From Betaproteobacteria bacterium (GTDB taxonomy: Bacteria > Pseudomonadota > Gammaproteobacteria > Burkholderiales > Sulfuricellaceae), in the NCBI GenBank assembly GCA_021373185.1, contig JAJFTF010000010.1, positions 1 through 41,239 of the forward strand: a DNA stretch of 41,239 bases, in the 5' to 3' direction. Below the pieces are notes generated by a model. That model was not told where the DNA came from and ran no database searches. It saw only the letters and a program-made list of their open reading frames with translations. A program made the position numbers and the translations under genes. Shown here piece after piece: positions 1 through 7,269 of the stretch (position 1 is the stretch's first letter; every line of letters begins with the position of its first letter).

Positions 1-1
1 G

Positions 2-51
2 CGGGTTATGGATTCACGACGAGTCCATAACCCGGTGGAATCTTTTCCATC
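2..51 (+). repeat. Two-hairpin element, copy 1
   Basis: A 14 bp stem (2-15 with 21-34, one G-T wobble, loop ACGAC) is followed at once by a 7 bp stem (34-40 with 45-51, loop TCTT). The same two-hairpin layout recurs at 96-142. The order and near identity of both copies suggest a structured RNA leader or antiterminator-like element upstream of the early genes, but no family was recognised. The orientation is assumed from the + strand gene that follows. Confidence 0.6.
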
Positions 52-95
52 AGCGCAGGGCAATGCAAGGCAAGGCATGGCATTGGAAAGCAAAG

Positions 96-142
96 CGGGT
101 TATGGATTCTTACGAGTCCATATCCCGGTGAACCTTTTCACC
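96..142 (+). repeat. Two-hairpin element, copy 2
   Basis: This is the second copy of the element at 2-51, offset by 94 bases. The long stem pairs 96-109 with 114-127 (loop TTAC, one T-T mismatch and one wobble). The short stem pairs 127-132 with 137-142 (loop CCTT). The short stem differs in sequence from copy 1 but keeps its pairing, which supports selection on structure. The 60-90 spacer is rich in GCAAGG/GCATGG and includes CAATGC...GCATTG (61-66 and 80-85). Confidence 0.6.
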
Positions 143-154
143 AAGAAGGAATGA

Positions 155-169
155 CCTACCAATAGACAG
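155..169 (+). promoter_or_regulatory. Early-gene upstream box, site 1
   Basis: CCTACCAATAGACAG lies 10 bases before the first start codon. Relatives are found at 3465-3478 (CCTACCATAACAAG), 6846-6860 (GATACCCGTAGACAG) and 8327-8341 (CCTACGCATAGACAG), all in short gaps before + strand genes. The role (promoter, operator or RNA signal) is unknown. Confidence 0.4.
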
Positions 170-179
170 GAGACACGCA

Positions 180-779
180 ATGAGTATGCAACTGCAATCT
201 TTTCGGATCACGGGGACGCGGCCACTGTTGATGAACAACCCGCAAGTGGTGGACCGGTTCAACCCCTACGCCCTGCGCATGGCGCAGATCACCAACAAGA
301 AAGGCAAGACCCGGACGGACGAGGATGTTCGGGAGCTGCAAGACATCGAGGTCCGCTCAAAGGTCCACTGGGATGACGAACTGGGCGTGGTCGTACCCGC
401 CAGTTGGGTACTGGCCGCCTTGGCCAAGAACAGCCACGCCGTGGCGAAGATCTCCAAGGAGCGCATTCGCGGCACCGTGGTGGCCGAGGAGTTTGCCGTG
501 CCCCTCCGGTATGAGGATGACCACCTGGTCCGCACGCTCGACGACATCGTCGGGAACCCCGACTTCCGGCACAGCATGATCCTGCCGCAGATGGGTAAGC
601 GGGTGATGAAAGCCATGCCGATCTTCCACAACTGGGGGTTCGAGATCACCCTGGGGTTTGACGACAAAGTGATTGACCAGCGGTCGCTGGTGCGCATTCT
701 CCAGCACGCCGCGCAGTACGGTGGGTTCGGGGATTTCCGCCCGACCTTTGGGAAGGCAATGGCGGAGGCGCGGGCATGA
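180..779 (+). CDS. Conserved phage protein (PLLM...GFGDFRP type)
   Basis: This 199 aa protein starts at an ATG after an AGGAGA ribosome site. It has an N-terminal strand-like segment with TRPLLMNN, a middle DDELGVVVPASWV segment, and a C-terminal GGFGDFRPTFGK motif near residues 180-192. From memory, proteins of this shape (TxPLLMxN near the start, GxGDYRPxFGRF at the end) occur in many phages of proteobacteria and actinobacteria as hypothetical proteins. It opens the replication module and overlaps the next gene by ATGA. The glycine-rich C-terminal motif loosely recalls RNA-binding RAMP folds, which is a guess. No function is assigned. Confidence 0.85.
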   Translation: MSMQLQSFRITGTRPLLMNNPQVVDRFNPYALRMAQITNKKGKTRTDEDVRELQDIEVRSKVHWDDELGVVVPASWVLAALAKNSHAVAKISKERIRGTVVAEEFAVPLRYEDDHLVRTLDDIVGNPDFRHSMILPQMGKRVMKAMPIFHNWGFEITLGFDDKVIDQRSLVRILQHAAQYGGFGDFRPTFGKAMAEARA

Positions 780-1231
780 ATACGCTCTTGCTGGATTGGA
801 TGCGGGCATGTGGGCGAGACGACTATGGTTCGTTCATCACAGCCGACGAAGTTCGGGCGGTGCTCGGCATCGAGGTGCCCAAGATCGGCACGTTGGCCGA
901 CTTCAAAAAAGCGATGTTGCTAGAGCTGGCCGCCGTGAGCGATGCCCGTCAAGTGCTGATCGAGGAAGGCAAGTATCTCAAGCAGGACCGAGGGGACTAC
1001 CGCATACTGCTGCCGGGTGAGAATGCCAAGCAGGCGAGTGAGATGATTCTGAAAGCGGATCGTCGTATCGTCAAAGCGCAGAAGTTGATCCGGGCGACCC
1101 CCACCCGAACCGAGGCGTCGACGCACGTTTCGGCCAAGGCTGAGGCCCGGCGCATGGCCATACGCAACCTGTCGATCTTCGGTAAAAAACCCGGCTGGGC
1201 CAACGACGACAACATCCCTGGCCCCATGTAA
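776..1231 (+). CDS. Hypothetical early phage protein, possibly winged-helix
   Basis: This 151 aa protein is translationally coupled to the gene before it through an ATGA overlap. Residues about 20-90 could form a winged helix: a helical ADEVRAVLG stretch, a DFKKAMLLELAAV helix, then YLKQDRGDYRILLP resembling a wing. A basic helix (ADRRIVKAQKLIRATPTR) follows, suggesting nucleic-acid binding. The C-terminus (FGKKPGWANDD) is probably unstructured. I do not recognise the family; DNA binding is inferred only from the secondary-structure pattern and from its place before the polymerase. Confidence 0.8.
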   Translation: MNTLLLDWMRACGRDDYGSFITADEVRAVLGIEVPKIGTLADFKKAMLLELAAVSDARQVLIEEGKYLKQDRGDYRILLPGENAKQASEMILKADRRIVKAQKLIRATPTRTEASTHVSAKAEARRMAIRNLSIFGKKPGWANDDNIPGPM

Positions 1232-1241
1232 TCGACCTTCA

Positions 1242-1269
1242 GGACAATGCGACATCTGTCGCATTGTCC
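1242..1269 (+). promoter_or_regulatory. Perfect 12 bp stem-loop between early genes
   Basis: GGACAATGCGAC (1242-1253) pairs perfectly with GTCGCATTGTCC (1258-1269) around a loop ATCT. No T-tract follows; C-rich sequence and then an AAAGGAG ribosome site come next. It could be an operator, an mRNA-processing or stability hairpin, or a partial terminator separating the first two genes from the next. Confidence 0.6.
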
Positions 1270-1291
1270 GCCCCCCAAAGGAGACACTCCC

Positions 1292-1561
1292 ATGAAACAC
1301 CTGATCCTCGCCACCTACCTGATCGCACAGCCGGCTTTTGCCGCCGAGGACTATCGCTACCTATACGAGGATCCGGCCCAGCCGGAACCGCAGCCGGCCT
1401 ATAACATTCACCGGTACGAACACCCGGAACCCGAGGTGCCGCCGCCCATCATTTTCCCGGGGTCCGGGTCAAGCTACTACAGCCGCGACCAGATCATCAC
1501 CCCTAAGCAGTCCTGTTACCGCAGCGTTGCGACGGGCGCCTGGGTTTGTTCGGGGTGGTGA
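1292..1561 (+). CDS. Small exported proline-rich protein
   Basis: This 89 aa protein starts at the ATG with AAAGGAG 7-13 bases upstream; an in-frame ATG at 1247 would run through the hairpin and lacks a ribosome site. Residues 1-17 form a short signal peptide ending in PAFA before AEDY. The mature part is rich in Pro, Glu and Tyr (YLYEDPAQPEPQP), followed by a Gly/Ser stretch and a C-terminal segment with two cysteines (CYRSVATGAWVCSGW) that could form a disulphide. A periplasmic or secreted protein between DNA replication genes is unusual and may act on the host envelope. The family is not recognised. Confidence 0.75.
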   Translation: MKHLILATYLIAQPAFAAEDYRYLYEDPAQPEPQPAYNIHRYEHPEPEVPPPIIFPGSGSSYYSRDQIITPKQSCYRSVATGAWVCSGW

Positions 1562-1562
1562 C

Positions 1563-3440
1563 ATGCGAGTTTGTTACCTAGACCTGGAAACCTTCTGGTC
1601 GGCACACCATTCGCTGTCCAAGATGAACCCGGTGGCCTACTGCATGCACCGGGAAACCGAACTCCAGTCGTTGAGCTACGCGTTCGATAACGAGGAGCCC
1701 CAGGTTCTCTGGGGCGAGGCGGCCATGCGCGAGTTCATCGCCCGCGAAGACTGGTCCGACACGATGGTCGTCGGCCACAACATGGCCGGGTTTGACAGCA
1801 TGTTGCTGTCGTGGCGTCTGGGGCTGCGGCGCCCCCGCGTCTGGGGTTGCACCCTGGCCATGGCTCGGGCGCTGTACCGAGCGGAAGTTGGCGGCTCACT
1901 GAAGATGCTTTGCGACTACCTCGGCATTGGCGTCAAGGGGGACCTCGAAGCGATTGGCACCAAGGGGCGCAAGCTGGAGACTTTCACCGCTGCGGAAAAG
2001 CAAGCGCTGGCCGCGTACAACAAGCAGGATGTCCGGCTGTGCCGGAAGCTGTTCCAACACATGGTCCGTCACACCGTGAAGCGGGAACTGGCCGTCATCG
2101 ACATGACCATCCGCATGTTGGTCAACCCCAGGCTGCGGGTCGACACGTCCCTCTTGGACGCTACCCTGGCGCAGGAACGGGCGCGGAAAGAGCAGGCCCT
2201 GCTGGCGCTGGAGCAACAACTTGGCGTCAATTCGCCGGAAGACCTGCGCCGGGCGCTGATCTCGAACCCGCAGTTCGCGGAATTGCTCCGAGCCCTCGGG
2301 GTGGAGCCGCCGACCAAGACCAGCCCACGGACGGGCAAAGAGACGTTCGCCTTCGCCAAGACCGACGAGGGCATGAAGGCACTGCTGGAACATGAGGATT
2401 TACTTGTCGCCGATGCGGCGGCGACCCGCCTTGGCATCAAGTCGTCGTTGCTGGAGACCCGGATCGAGTCGTTCCTGATCATGGCCAAAGCTACGGGCGG
2501 GCGGATGCCCATCGCGCTGAACTACGCCGGGGCCCACACTTTGCGCTGGAGCGGCGCCTTCAAGGTCAACCAGCAGAACCTGCCCCGGGTCAACCCGAAG
2601 GACCCCAAACTGACCGACGCGCTGCGGCGTTGCCTGATTGCCCCGCCGGGGCATAAGATCGTGGCCGTCGACCTCTCCGGCATCGAGCTGCGGGTCAACC
2701 ATTTCCTGTGGAAGGTGCCGTCCTCGATGCTCTTGTACCAGCAGGATGCCGAGGCCGATCTGTACCGGGCGTTTGCGGCCAGGTTCTACAGCTGCCGACC
2801 CGAAGACGTCACCAAGGAACAGCGCCAGTTTGCCAAAATGGTTCAGCTCGGTCTGGGTTTTGGCATGGGCTGGAAGAAGTTCCGCGAGGGGGCCAAGCTC
2901 CAGGGGTACGACCTCAGCACCAACCAGGCCCAGAAGGTTGTCTATGCGTGGCGGGACATGTACGCCTCAATTGTTGAGGGGTGGGAGCTTTGCGCCCGGG
3001 CGTTGCCGCTGATTGCGGCGGGGGAGTCTCATCCCATCGACACGTGGGGCCATTGCGTCACCGTCAAGGACGGCATCCGCACCCCCTATGGGATGCTTCG
3101 CTACCCGCAATTGCGGACAGAGTACGACGCCAACCTGGACGTTCAGTGGGTGTACGGCCTCGGCCGGCACAAGACCAAGGCATACGGGGGCATCATCTGT
3201 GAAAACCTGGTCCAGCACCTCGCCCGTCAGATTCTAGTCGGCCACATGCTGGAAATACAGAAGCGCTACCCCATTGCGCATACTGTCCACGACGAGGTGA
3301 TTCTGGTGGTTCCGGAGGACGAGGCGCCGGCCGCGCTTGACTTTGCCCTGGGGGTGATGAAGACCTCGCCGCAGTGGTGGCCAGAGATCGTCTTGTCTGC
3401 GGAAGGATCGTTTGGGGACAACTATGGCGAGACAAAATAA
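1563..3440 (+). CDS. Family A DNA polymerase with 3'-5' exonuclease
   Basis: The 625 aa protein replicates phage DNA. The chosen ATG follows the previous stop by one base and places the ExoI motif DLE at residues 7-9; a longer in-frame start would overlap the exported protein. ExoII is GHNMAGFD and ExoIII is YNKQD. The polymerase domain shows motif A VDLSGIELR (catalytic D370), motif B RQFAKMVQLGLGFGMG (R421, K425) and motif C HDE (H576, D577). No 5'-3' exonuclease domain is present, as usual for phage enzymes of the T7 type. In motif B the usual Tyr of the GxxYG signature reads as Phe-Gly. The neighbours are two nucleases, a helicase and a primase, forming one replication and recombination module. 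Confidence 0.95.
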   Translation: MRVCYLDLETFWSAHHSLSKMNPVAYCMHRETELQSLSYAFDNEEPQVLWGEAAMREFIAREDWSDTMVVGHNMAGFDSMLLSWRLGLRRPRVWGCTLAMARALYRAEVGGSLKMLCDYLGIGVKGDLEAIGTKGRKLETFTAAEKQALAAYNKQDVRLCRKLFQHMVRHTVKRELAVIDMTIRMLVNPRLRVDTSLLDATLAQERARKEQALLALEQQLGVNSPEDLRRALISNPQFAELLRALGVEPPTKTSPRTGKETFAFAKTDEGMKALLEHEDLLVADAAATRLGIKSSLLETRIESFLIMAKATGGRMPIALNYAGAHTLRWSGAFKVNQQNLPRVNPKDPKLTDALRRCLIAPPGHKIVAVDLSGIELRVNHFLWKVPSSMLLYQQDAEADLYRAFAARFYSCRPEDVTKEQRQFAKMVQLGLGFGMGWKKFREGAKLQGYDLSTNQAQKVVYAWRDMYASIVEGWELCARALPLIAAGESHPIDTWGHCVTVKDGIRTPYGMLRYPQLRTEYDANLDVQWVYGLGRHKTKAYGGIICENLVQHLARQILVGHMLEIQKRYPIAHTVHDEVILVVPEDEAPAALDFALGVMKTSPQWWPEIVLSAEGSFGDNYGETK

Positions 3441-3453
3441 AATGTGCTACGTT

Positions 3454-3478
3454 GTAGGCGCCTACCTACCATAACAAG
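3454..3478 (+). promoter_or_regulatory. Palindrome plus upstream box, site 2
   Basis: The 47-base gap after the polymerase gene contains a perfect 12 bp palindrome GTAGGCGCCTAC (3454-3465). The box CCTACCATAACAAG (3465-3478), a relative of the box at 155-169, overlaps its last base. The next start codon is at 3488. This could be an operator/promoter pair. No consensus sigma-70 elements stand out. Confidence 0.4.
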
Positions 3479-3487
3479 AGGGCCGCC

Positions 3488-4102
3488 ATGGAACCCGAAC
3501 TGCGAGACTTGTACGATCTGTTTTCCCGATCGGAGAACCGGTCCGATCTGATTGATATTGCCGACGCCGAGATCCAACGGTACCGCCTGCGCCCAAAGGT
3601 CTACACGATTCCCAACGCGTACCGATGGGCGACGGCCGCCGTAGAATTTTTTGCCAACGACCTGGAGGGTTGGCTGGATTTTTTGAAGCGCGTGCACGAT
3701 CAGTTCCCCAAACGCAGCGAAACCCGGATCGAGATGCGCGATGTGGTTCGCCGGGTGACGAAGCGCCATGAAGCCGCGCTGCGGCGCGTGCGGGCGCAGA
3801 AAATTCAGCCCGCCTACGAGGCCAAGCACGGCGAGTTCCCCGACTTGGCAACCAAGAACCAGTACGTCATCGACTTGCAGGCGTTGTGGAAAGCGCGACG
3901 CCGGGTCGTCCTAGCGGTAGCGCGAAGCAAAAGCCCCGCCGGAAAACTGCCCAAGCCCGAGCAGGACGACCTCCTCGACGACTTTTGGGACGAGATCCGC
4001 CGGCAGCTTAAGGACAACGACGTGCCAAGCCTCCCCGAGTTGGCACAGTTACTGAAAGAAGCAAGGCTACAACTGGACTTCTACGAAGCAAAAAAGAAAT
4101 GA
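3488..4102 (+). CDS. Hypothetical early phage protein
   Basis: This 204 aa, highly charged and mostly helical protein has no family that I recognise. Residues about 15-60 are mixed; a basic helical segment runs from about residue 85 to 115 (RRVTKRHEAALRRVRAQK), and the C-terminal half has an acidic stretch DDLLDDFWDEIRR and ends in KKK. The basic helix and its place directly before a RecB/Cas4-type nuclease (ATGA overlap) suggest a partner of that nuclease or a DNA-binding accessory protein; this is inference from context only. Confidence 0.8.
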   Translation: MEPELRDLYDLFSRSENRSDLIDIADAEIQRYRLRPKVYTIPNAYRWATAAVEFFANDLEGWLDFLKRVHDQFPKRSETRIEMRDVVRRVTKRHEAALRRVRAQKIQPAYEAKHGEFPDLATKNQYVIDLQALWKARRRVVLAVARSKSPAGKLPKPEQDDLLDDFWDEIRRQLKDNDVPSLPELAQLLKEARLQLDFYEAKKK

Positions 4103-4764
4103 AGCTACCGCAACCCTGGAGCTACAGCTCACTGAGTTCGTTCCTGCAATGCCCGCGTCGGTATTACCTGACGCGCGTGACCAAGGAAGTCAAAGAGCCG
4201 CCGACGGAGGCGACAATCTGGGGACAGACGGTACACACCGCACTGGAGTTGCGCATCAAAGAAGGGCGGCCGCTCCCGCCCGAGCTTGTCAAATACGAGG
4301 CCGTCGCCCAAGAACTGGAGTCCTGGTCCGATCAGTGGGTGACCGAGGAACAGTTTGGTTTGACCGAGAACCTGGAGCCGACCGGATTTTTCGACACAGA
4401 TGTCTGGTGTCGAGGCGTACTTGACGTCTATACTGTCCATGGCAAACGAGCATTTGTTGCCGACTACAAGACAGGAAAAAAGCGCCCGGAGTTGACGCAG
4501 CTGAAGCTGTTTGCCGCCGCTATCTTTGCCAAGTACCCACGCGTGGACAAAGTGAAGACGGCGTTCTTGTGGCTCAATCATGGGGAGAAAACGATTGAAG
4601 ACTTTGACCGGGCTGACCTGGAGTTCATCTGGAAATACTTCCTGCCGCAGCTTCGGCGGCTGGAACTGGCCTACGAGAAGCAACAATGGCCAGCCAAACC
4701 GTCAGGGCTCTGCCGCGCGTGGTGTCCTGTTGGTCGGAGTCGGTGCGAGCATTGCGGCTCGTGA
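4099..4764 (+). CDS. PD-(D/E)XK exonuclease, RecB/Cas4-like, probable Fe-S cluster
   Basis: This 221 aa nuclease shows the RecB-family motifs in order: WGQTVHTALE with H46, RGVLDVY with D109, ADYKTGK with D122 and K124, and QLKLF with Q134. An N-terminal Cys (C18, in LQCPRRYY) plus a C-terminal cluster (C205, C209, C216, C219) matches the four-cysteine Fe-S layout of Cas4 and AddB-type enzymes, although five cysteines are available. The predicted role is end resection for phage recombination, or processing of DNA ends during replication. It is coupled to the preceding gene and lies in the polymerase/helicase block. No CRISPR genes are near, so a Cas4 adaptation role is unlikely. Confidence 0.9.
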   Translation: MKLPQPWSYSSLSSFLQCPRRYYLTRVTKEVKEPPTEATIWGQTVHTALELRIKEGRPLPPELVKYEAVAQELESWSDQWVTEEQFGLTENLEPTGFFDTDVWCRGVLDVYTVHGKRAFVADYKTGKKRPELTQLKLFAAAIFAKYPRVDKVKTAFLWLNHGEKTIEDFDRADLEFIWKYFLPQLRRLELAYEKQQWPAKPSGLCRAWCPVGRSRCEHCGS

Positions 4765-4796
4765 TTATTGGTGATCGACAATAAGAATCAGTCATT

Positions 4797-4952
4797 ATGA
4801 GTATATTACCGTTTGCCCATTTAACGGATGACGAGCTGCTGAACGAGACGTACTGTCGTGGCGGCTTGACCGAGTTAGAGCTTGAGTTAGCGCAGCGGCT
4901 TGAACGTGCGCTAGAACAGCTTCAAGACCGCACGGATGGCGACGACGCCTGA
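4797..4952 (+). CDS. Small acidic helical protein
   Basis: A 51 aa ORF starts at the ATG at 4797 and overlaps the nuclease gene at 4936 by 17 bases. The sequence has LTDDELLNE followed by a long helix (GGLTELELELAQRLERAL) and an acidic end. Short proteins with an LTxxELELAxRLE helix are common in phages. The ribosome site is weak. The function is unknown; it may be a small regulator or a partner of the nuclease. Confidence 0.6.
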   Translation: MSILPFAHLTDDELLNETYCRGGLTELELELAQRLERALEQLQDRTDGDDA

Positions 4953-5262
4953 GAACCGCGTCAAGGCCGCGATTAAAAAGTGGCTTAGGGACCAGGGCAT
5001 CTTCTACTGGAGCGCTGCCGCTGGCCCCTTCTCGACGCACGGCATCAGTGACATACTGGCCCTGCACAACGGTGTCTTGTACGCACTGGAGGTGAAGGCG
5101 CCGGGCAAAAGCAACAACGCGACGCCGCATCAGCGGCGGTTCATCGCAGCCGTTCAAGCCGCCGGTGGCCAAGGGGCCGTCGTCGATACTCTGGACGCTG
5201 TGAAGGAGTTATTCCATGCCTCTTGTAGTACCCGAAAAGAAAGCGATAGCCTTAAAACTTAG
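4936..5262 (+). CDS. VRR-NUC domain nuclease
   Basis: This 108 aa protein is a minimal VRR-NUC enzyme of the PD-(D/E)XK superfamily: E6 in the first helix (TPENRVKAAI), D39 in GISDI, E52-V-K54 in LEVKAPG, and Q66 in TPHQRRF. Phage stand-alone VRR-NUC proteins are thought to cut branched DNA such as Holliday junctions, and are typically found beside a SNF2-type helicase, as here. Its 3' end overlaps the helicase start by 47 bases in another frame, so the last residues (about 93-108) share sequence with the helicase N-terminus. Confidence 0.9.
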   Translation: MATTPENRVKAAIKKWLRDQGIFYWSAAAGPFSTHGISDILALHNGVLYALEVKAPGKSNNATPHQRRFIAAVQAAGGQGAVVDTLDAVKELFHASCSTRKESDSLKT

Positions 5263-6790
5263 AAACCCCGCAAAGATCACGACCGTAATACCCGACGCCC
5301 GGGTGATGAATTGGAAGGGCGTACCGATCACCTTAGTCCCACATCGACTCGACGAAACGCTGATTCTGAAGAACCTGGGGTACGACGTTCCCAGCCCGGT
5401 TCAGTATTACTACCCCTGGTCAGGGCAATATCAGCCCTTTGAAGTCCAGCGGGTCACCGTCGACATGCTCACGTTGCATACCCGGGCCTTCGTGCTCAAC
5501 GACATGGGCGCCGGCAAGACCATCTCGACCCTGTGGGCCTTGGACTACCTGCGCCAGAAGCAACGGATAAGCCGGGCGTTGATTGTCGCGCCGCTCTCGA
5601 CGCTGGAGCGGGCCTGGGGGGACGAGGTCTTTCGCAACTTCCCGCACCTCAACGTGGCCATCTTGCACGGGTCGCGGGCCAAACGATTGAAGCTGCTGGC
5701 TGACCTGGACTACGACCTCTACGTCGTCAACCACGACGGAATGGAAATCATCGCCGAAGATCTGGCCGAGCGGTCCGACATTGATCTCGTGATCATCGAC
5801 GAGCTGGCCGTGCTGCGCAACGCCCAGACCAACCGCTGGAAGGCAGCCAATGAGATCTGCAACAAGCAGCGCCCCGGCAATATCATCCGCCGGGTCTGGG
5901 GTCTGACAGGTACGCCAACGCCGAACGCGCCGACGGATGCCTATGCTCAGGTGAAACTGCTGGCGCCCGACCGTATTCCGTTTGGCTTCGGCCGGTTCAA
6001 GGACCAGGTCATGCAGCAGATCAGCCAGTACGTCTGGGTTCCCCGGGTCAACGCGCAGGAAGTCGTGGCCCAGTACATGCACCCGTCGGTGCGGTTTGCG
6101 TTGGAAGATTGTGTCGAGCTGCCCGAGCTGGTGTACATCGACCGCGACGCGCCCATGTCGGCGGACCAGGCCAAGGCATACAACCAGATGATGAACATGC
6201 TGGCCACCGAGGTCGCCAATGGGGAAATCCTGGCGGTCAACGAGGGCGTCAAGGCCAGCAAACTCATTCAGATTGCCTGCGGCGTCGCCTATGACGTGGA
6301 TGGCACCGAGCGCGTAGCGGGCGCGGAAGGGCGGGTTGCCGTGGTCAAGGAACTGGTGGAAGAGTCGGCTTCCGGTAAAGCGATCGTGTTCTGCCCGTTC
6401 CGGTCGGTCGTCGCGTACGTCACCCAGCAGTTGCGCAAAACGGGGCACACCGTGGCGTCTATTGACGGCGGCACCTCCAAGTCTGAGCGGGACCGGATCT
6501 TCAGCCAGTTCCAGAGCGGGCAGGACCTTCAGGTCATTGTCGCGATTCCGTCGTGCATGGCCCACGGCATTACACTGACCGCTGCCTCGACCATCATCTG
6601 GTACGCGCCGGTCACCAGCAACGAGATTTTCACGCAGGCCAACGCCCGTTGCCACCGGCCCGGGCAGAAACACAAGTGCGTCGTCGCCATGATCGGCGGC
6701 ACCCCGATCGAGCGCAAATACTACAAGCGCCTAAAGGAAAAGCAGTCGGCGCAGGGCCTGCTGCTGGAACTGCTGAGAACCTCAACATAG
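5216..6790 (+). CDS. SNF2-family DNA helicase/translocase
   Basis: This 524 aa superfamily 2 ATPase starts at an ATG with AAGGAG about 10 bases upstream. It has Walker A NDMGAGKT (K101), motif II IIDELA (D195, E196; an uncommon DELA form of DEAH/DExx), motif III GLTGTPTPN, and motif VI NARCHRPGQ (R478, R481). The CHRPGQ signature is typical of SNF2-like proteins. With the overlapping VRR-NUC gene it probably forms a branch-processing or fork-remodelling pair in phage replication and recombination. No target-recognition or extra nuclease domain is seen. Confidence 0.92.
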   Translation: MPLVVPEKKAIALKLRNPAKITTVIPDARVMNWKGVPITLVPHRLDETLILKNLGYDVPSPVQYYYPWSGQYQPFEVQRVTVDMLTLHTRAFVLNDMGAGKTISTLWALDYLRQKQRISRALIVAPLSTLERAWGDEVFRNFPHLNVAILHGSRAKRLKLLADLDYDLYVVNHDGMEIIAEDLAERSDIDLVIIDELAVLRNAQTNRWKAANEICNKQRPGNIIRRVWGLTGTPTPNAPTDAYAQVKLLAPDRIPFGFGRFKDQVMQQISQYVWVPRVNAQEVVAQYMHPSVRFALEDCVELPELVYIDRDAPMSADQAKAYNQMMNMLATEVANGEILAVNEGVKASKLIQIACGVAYDVDGTERVAGAEGRVAVVKELVEESASGKAIVFCPFRSVVAYVTQQLRKTGHTVASIDGGTSKSERDRIFSQFQSGQDLQVIVAIPSCMAHGITLTAASTIIWYAPVTSNEIFTQANARCHRPGQKHKCVVAMIGGTPIERKYYKRLKEKQSAQGLLLELLRTST

Positions 6791-6816
6791 GAGGGCAAAA
6801 ACGTAGTGTCTACACA

Positions 6817-6845
6817 TTGACACAGAATAGCTTCTCGCATAGACT
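6817..6845 (+). promoter_or_regulatory. Sigma-70-type promoter candidate
   Basis: TTGACA (6817-6822) is a perfect -35 box, followed after 17 bases by TAGACT (6840-6845), four of six matches to the -10 consensus. It lies in the 85-base gap after the helicase gene and would start transcripts near 6852, just inside the box GATACCCGTAGACAG (6846-6860) and before a strong AAAGGAGG ribosome site. This is the best host-type promoter seen in the left arm. Confidence 0.55.
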
Positions 6846-6875
6846 GATACCCGTAGACAGTAAAGGAGGCCTACG

Positions 6876-7265
6876 ATGGACCTAGAAAATCTTGTCGAGC
6901 AGTACATCGAGCTGCGTGACAAAAAGAGCGCCGTGCAGGCGCGGGCCAAAGAACTCGTCGCCAAACTGGACGGCGAGATGGCCGAGCTGGAGGTTACAAT
7001 TCTCCAGGCTTTTGGCGAACTGGGCATCGAGAGTGCCCGAACCAAGGCGGGCACCGCCTATAAAGCCGAAAAGCGCTCCACATCGGTTGCCGGGTGGGAT
7101 GACTTCCTGCCCTGGGTGCAAGCGACCGACAACTGGCACATGCTCACAAGAGCGGCCAACAAGACCGCCGTGTTGGAGTACCTCGACGAGCACGAAGAGC
7201 TACCCCCCGGCATCAACCTGTACCGCACCGTCGAAATCAACATCAACCGCGCCACAAAGAGGTAA
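6876..7265 (+). CDS. Conserved phage coiled-coil protein
   Basis: This 129 aa protein starts at an ATG with a strong AAAGGAGG site. Residues about 5-50 form a coiled coil (LVEQYIELRDKKSAVQ...), followed by RTKAGTAYKAEKRSTSV, a WDDF...WV helix, an ANKTAV segment, and a C-terminal LPPGINLYRTVEINI strand. This pattern (KTxxGTAYK, RANKTAV, LPPGV) is shared by many hypothetical phage proteins near recombination or ssDNA-binding genes; it loosely resembles Siphovirus Gp157 in layout. Its role is probably in DNA replication or recombination, inferred from position only. Confidence 0.88.
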   Translation: MDLENLVEQYIELRDKKSAVQARAKELVAKLDGEMAELEVTILQAFGELGIESARTKAGTAYKAEKRSTSVAGWDDFLPWVQATDNWHMLTRAANKTAVLEYLDEHEELPPGINLYRTVEININRATKR

Positions 7266-7269
7266 CACC

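Noticed and set aside
5420..6673. 417-codon minus-strand frame opposite the helicase gene.
   Set aside because: The + strand frame carries all helicase motifs; the opposite frame is compositionally a shadow.
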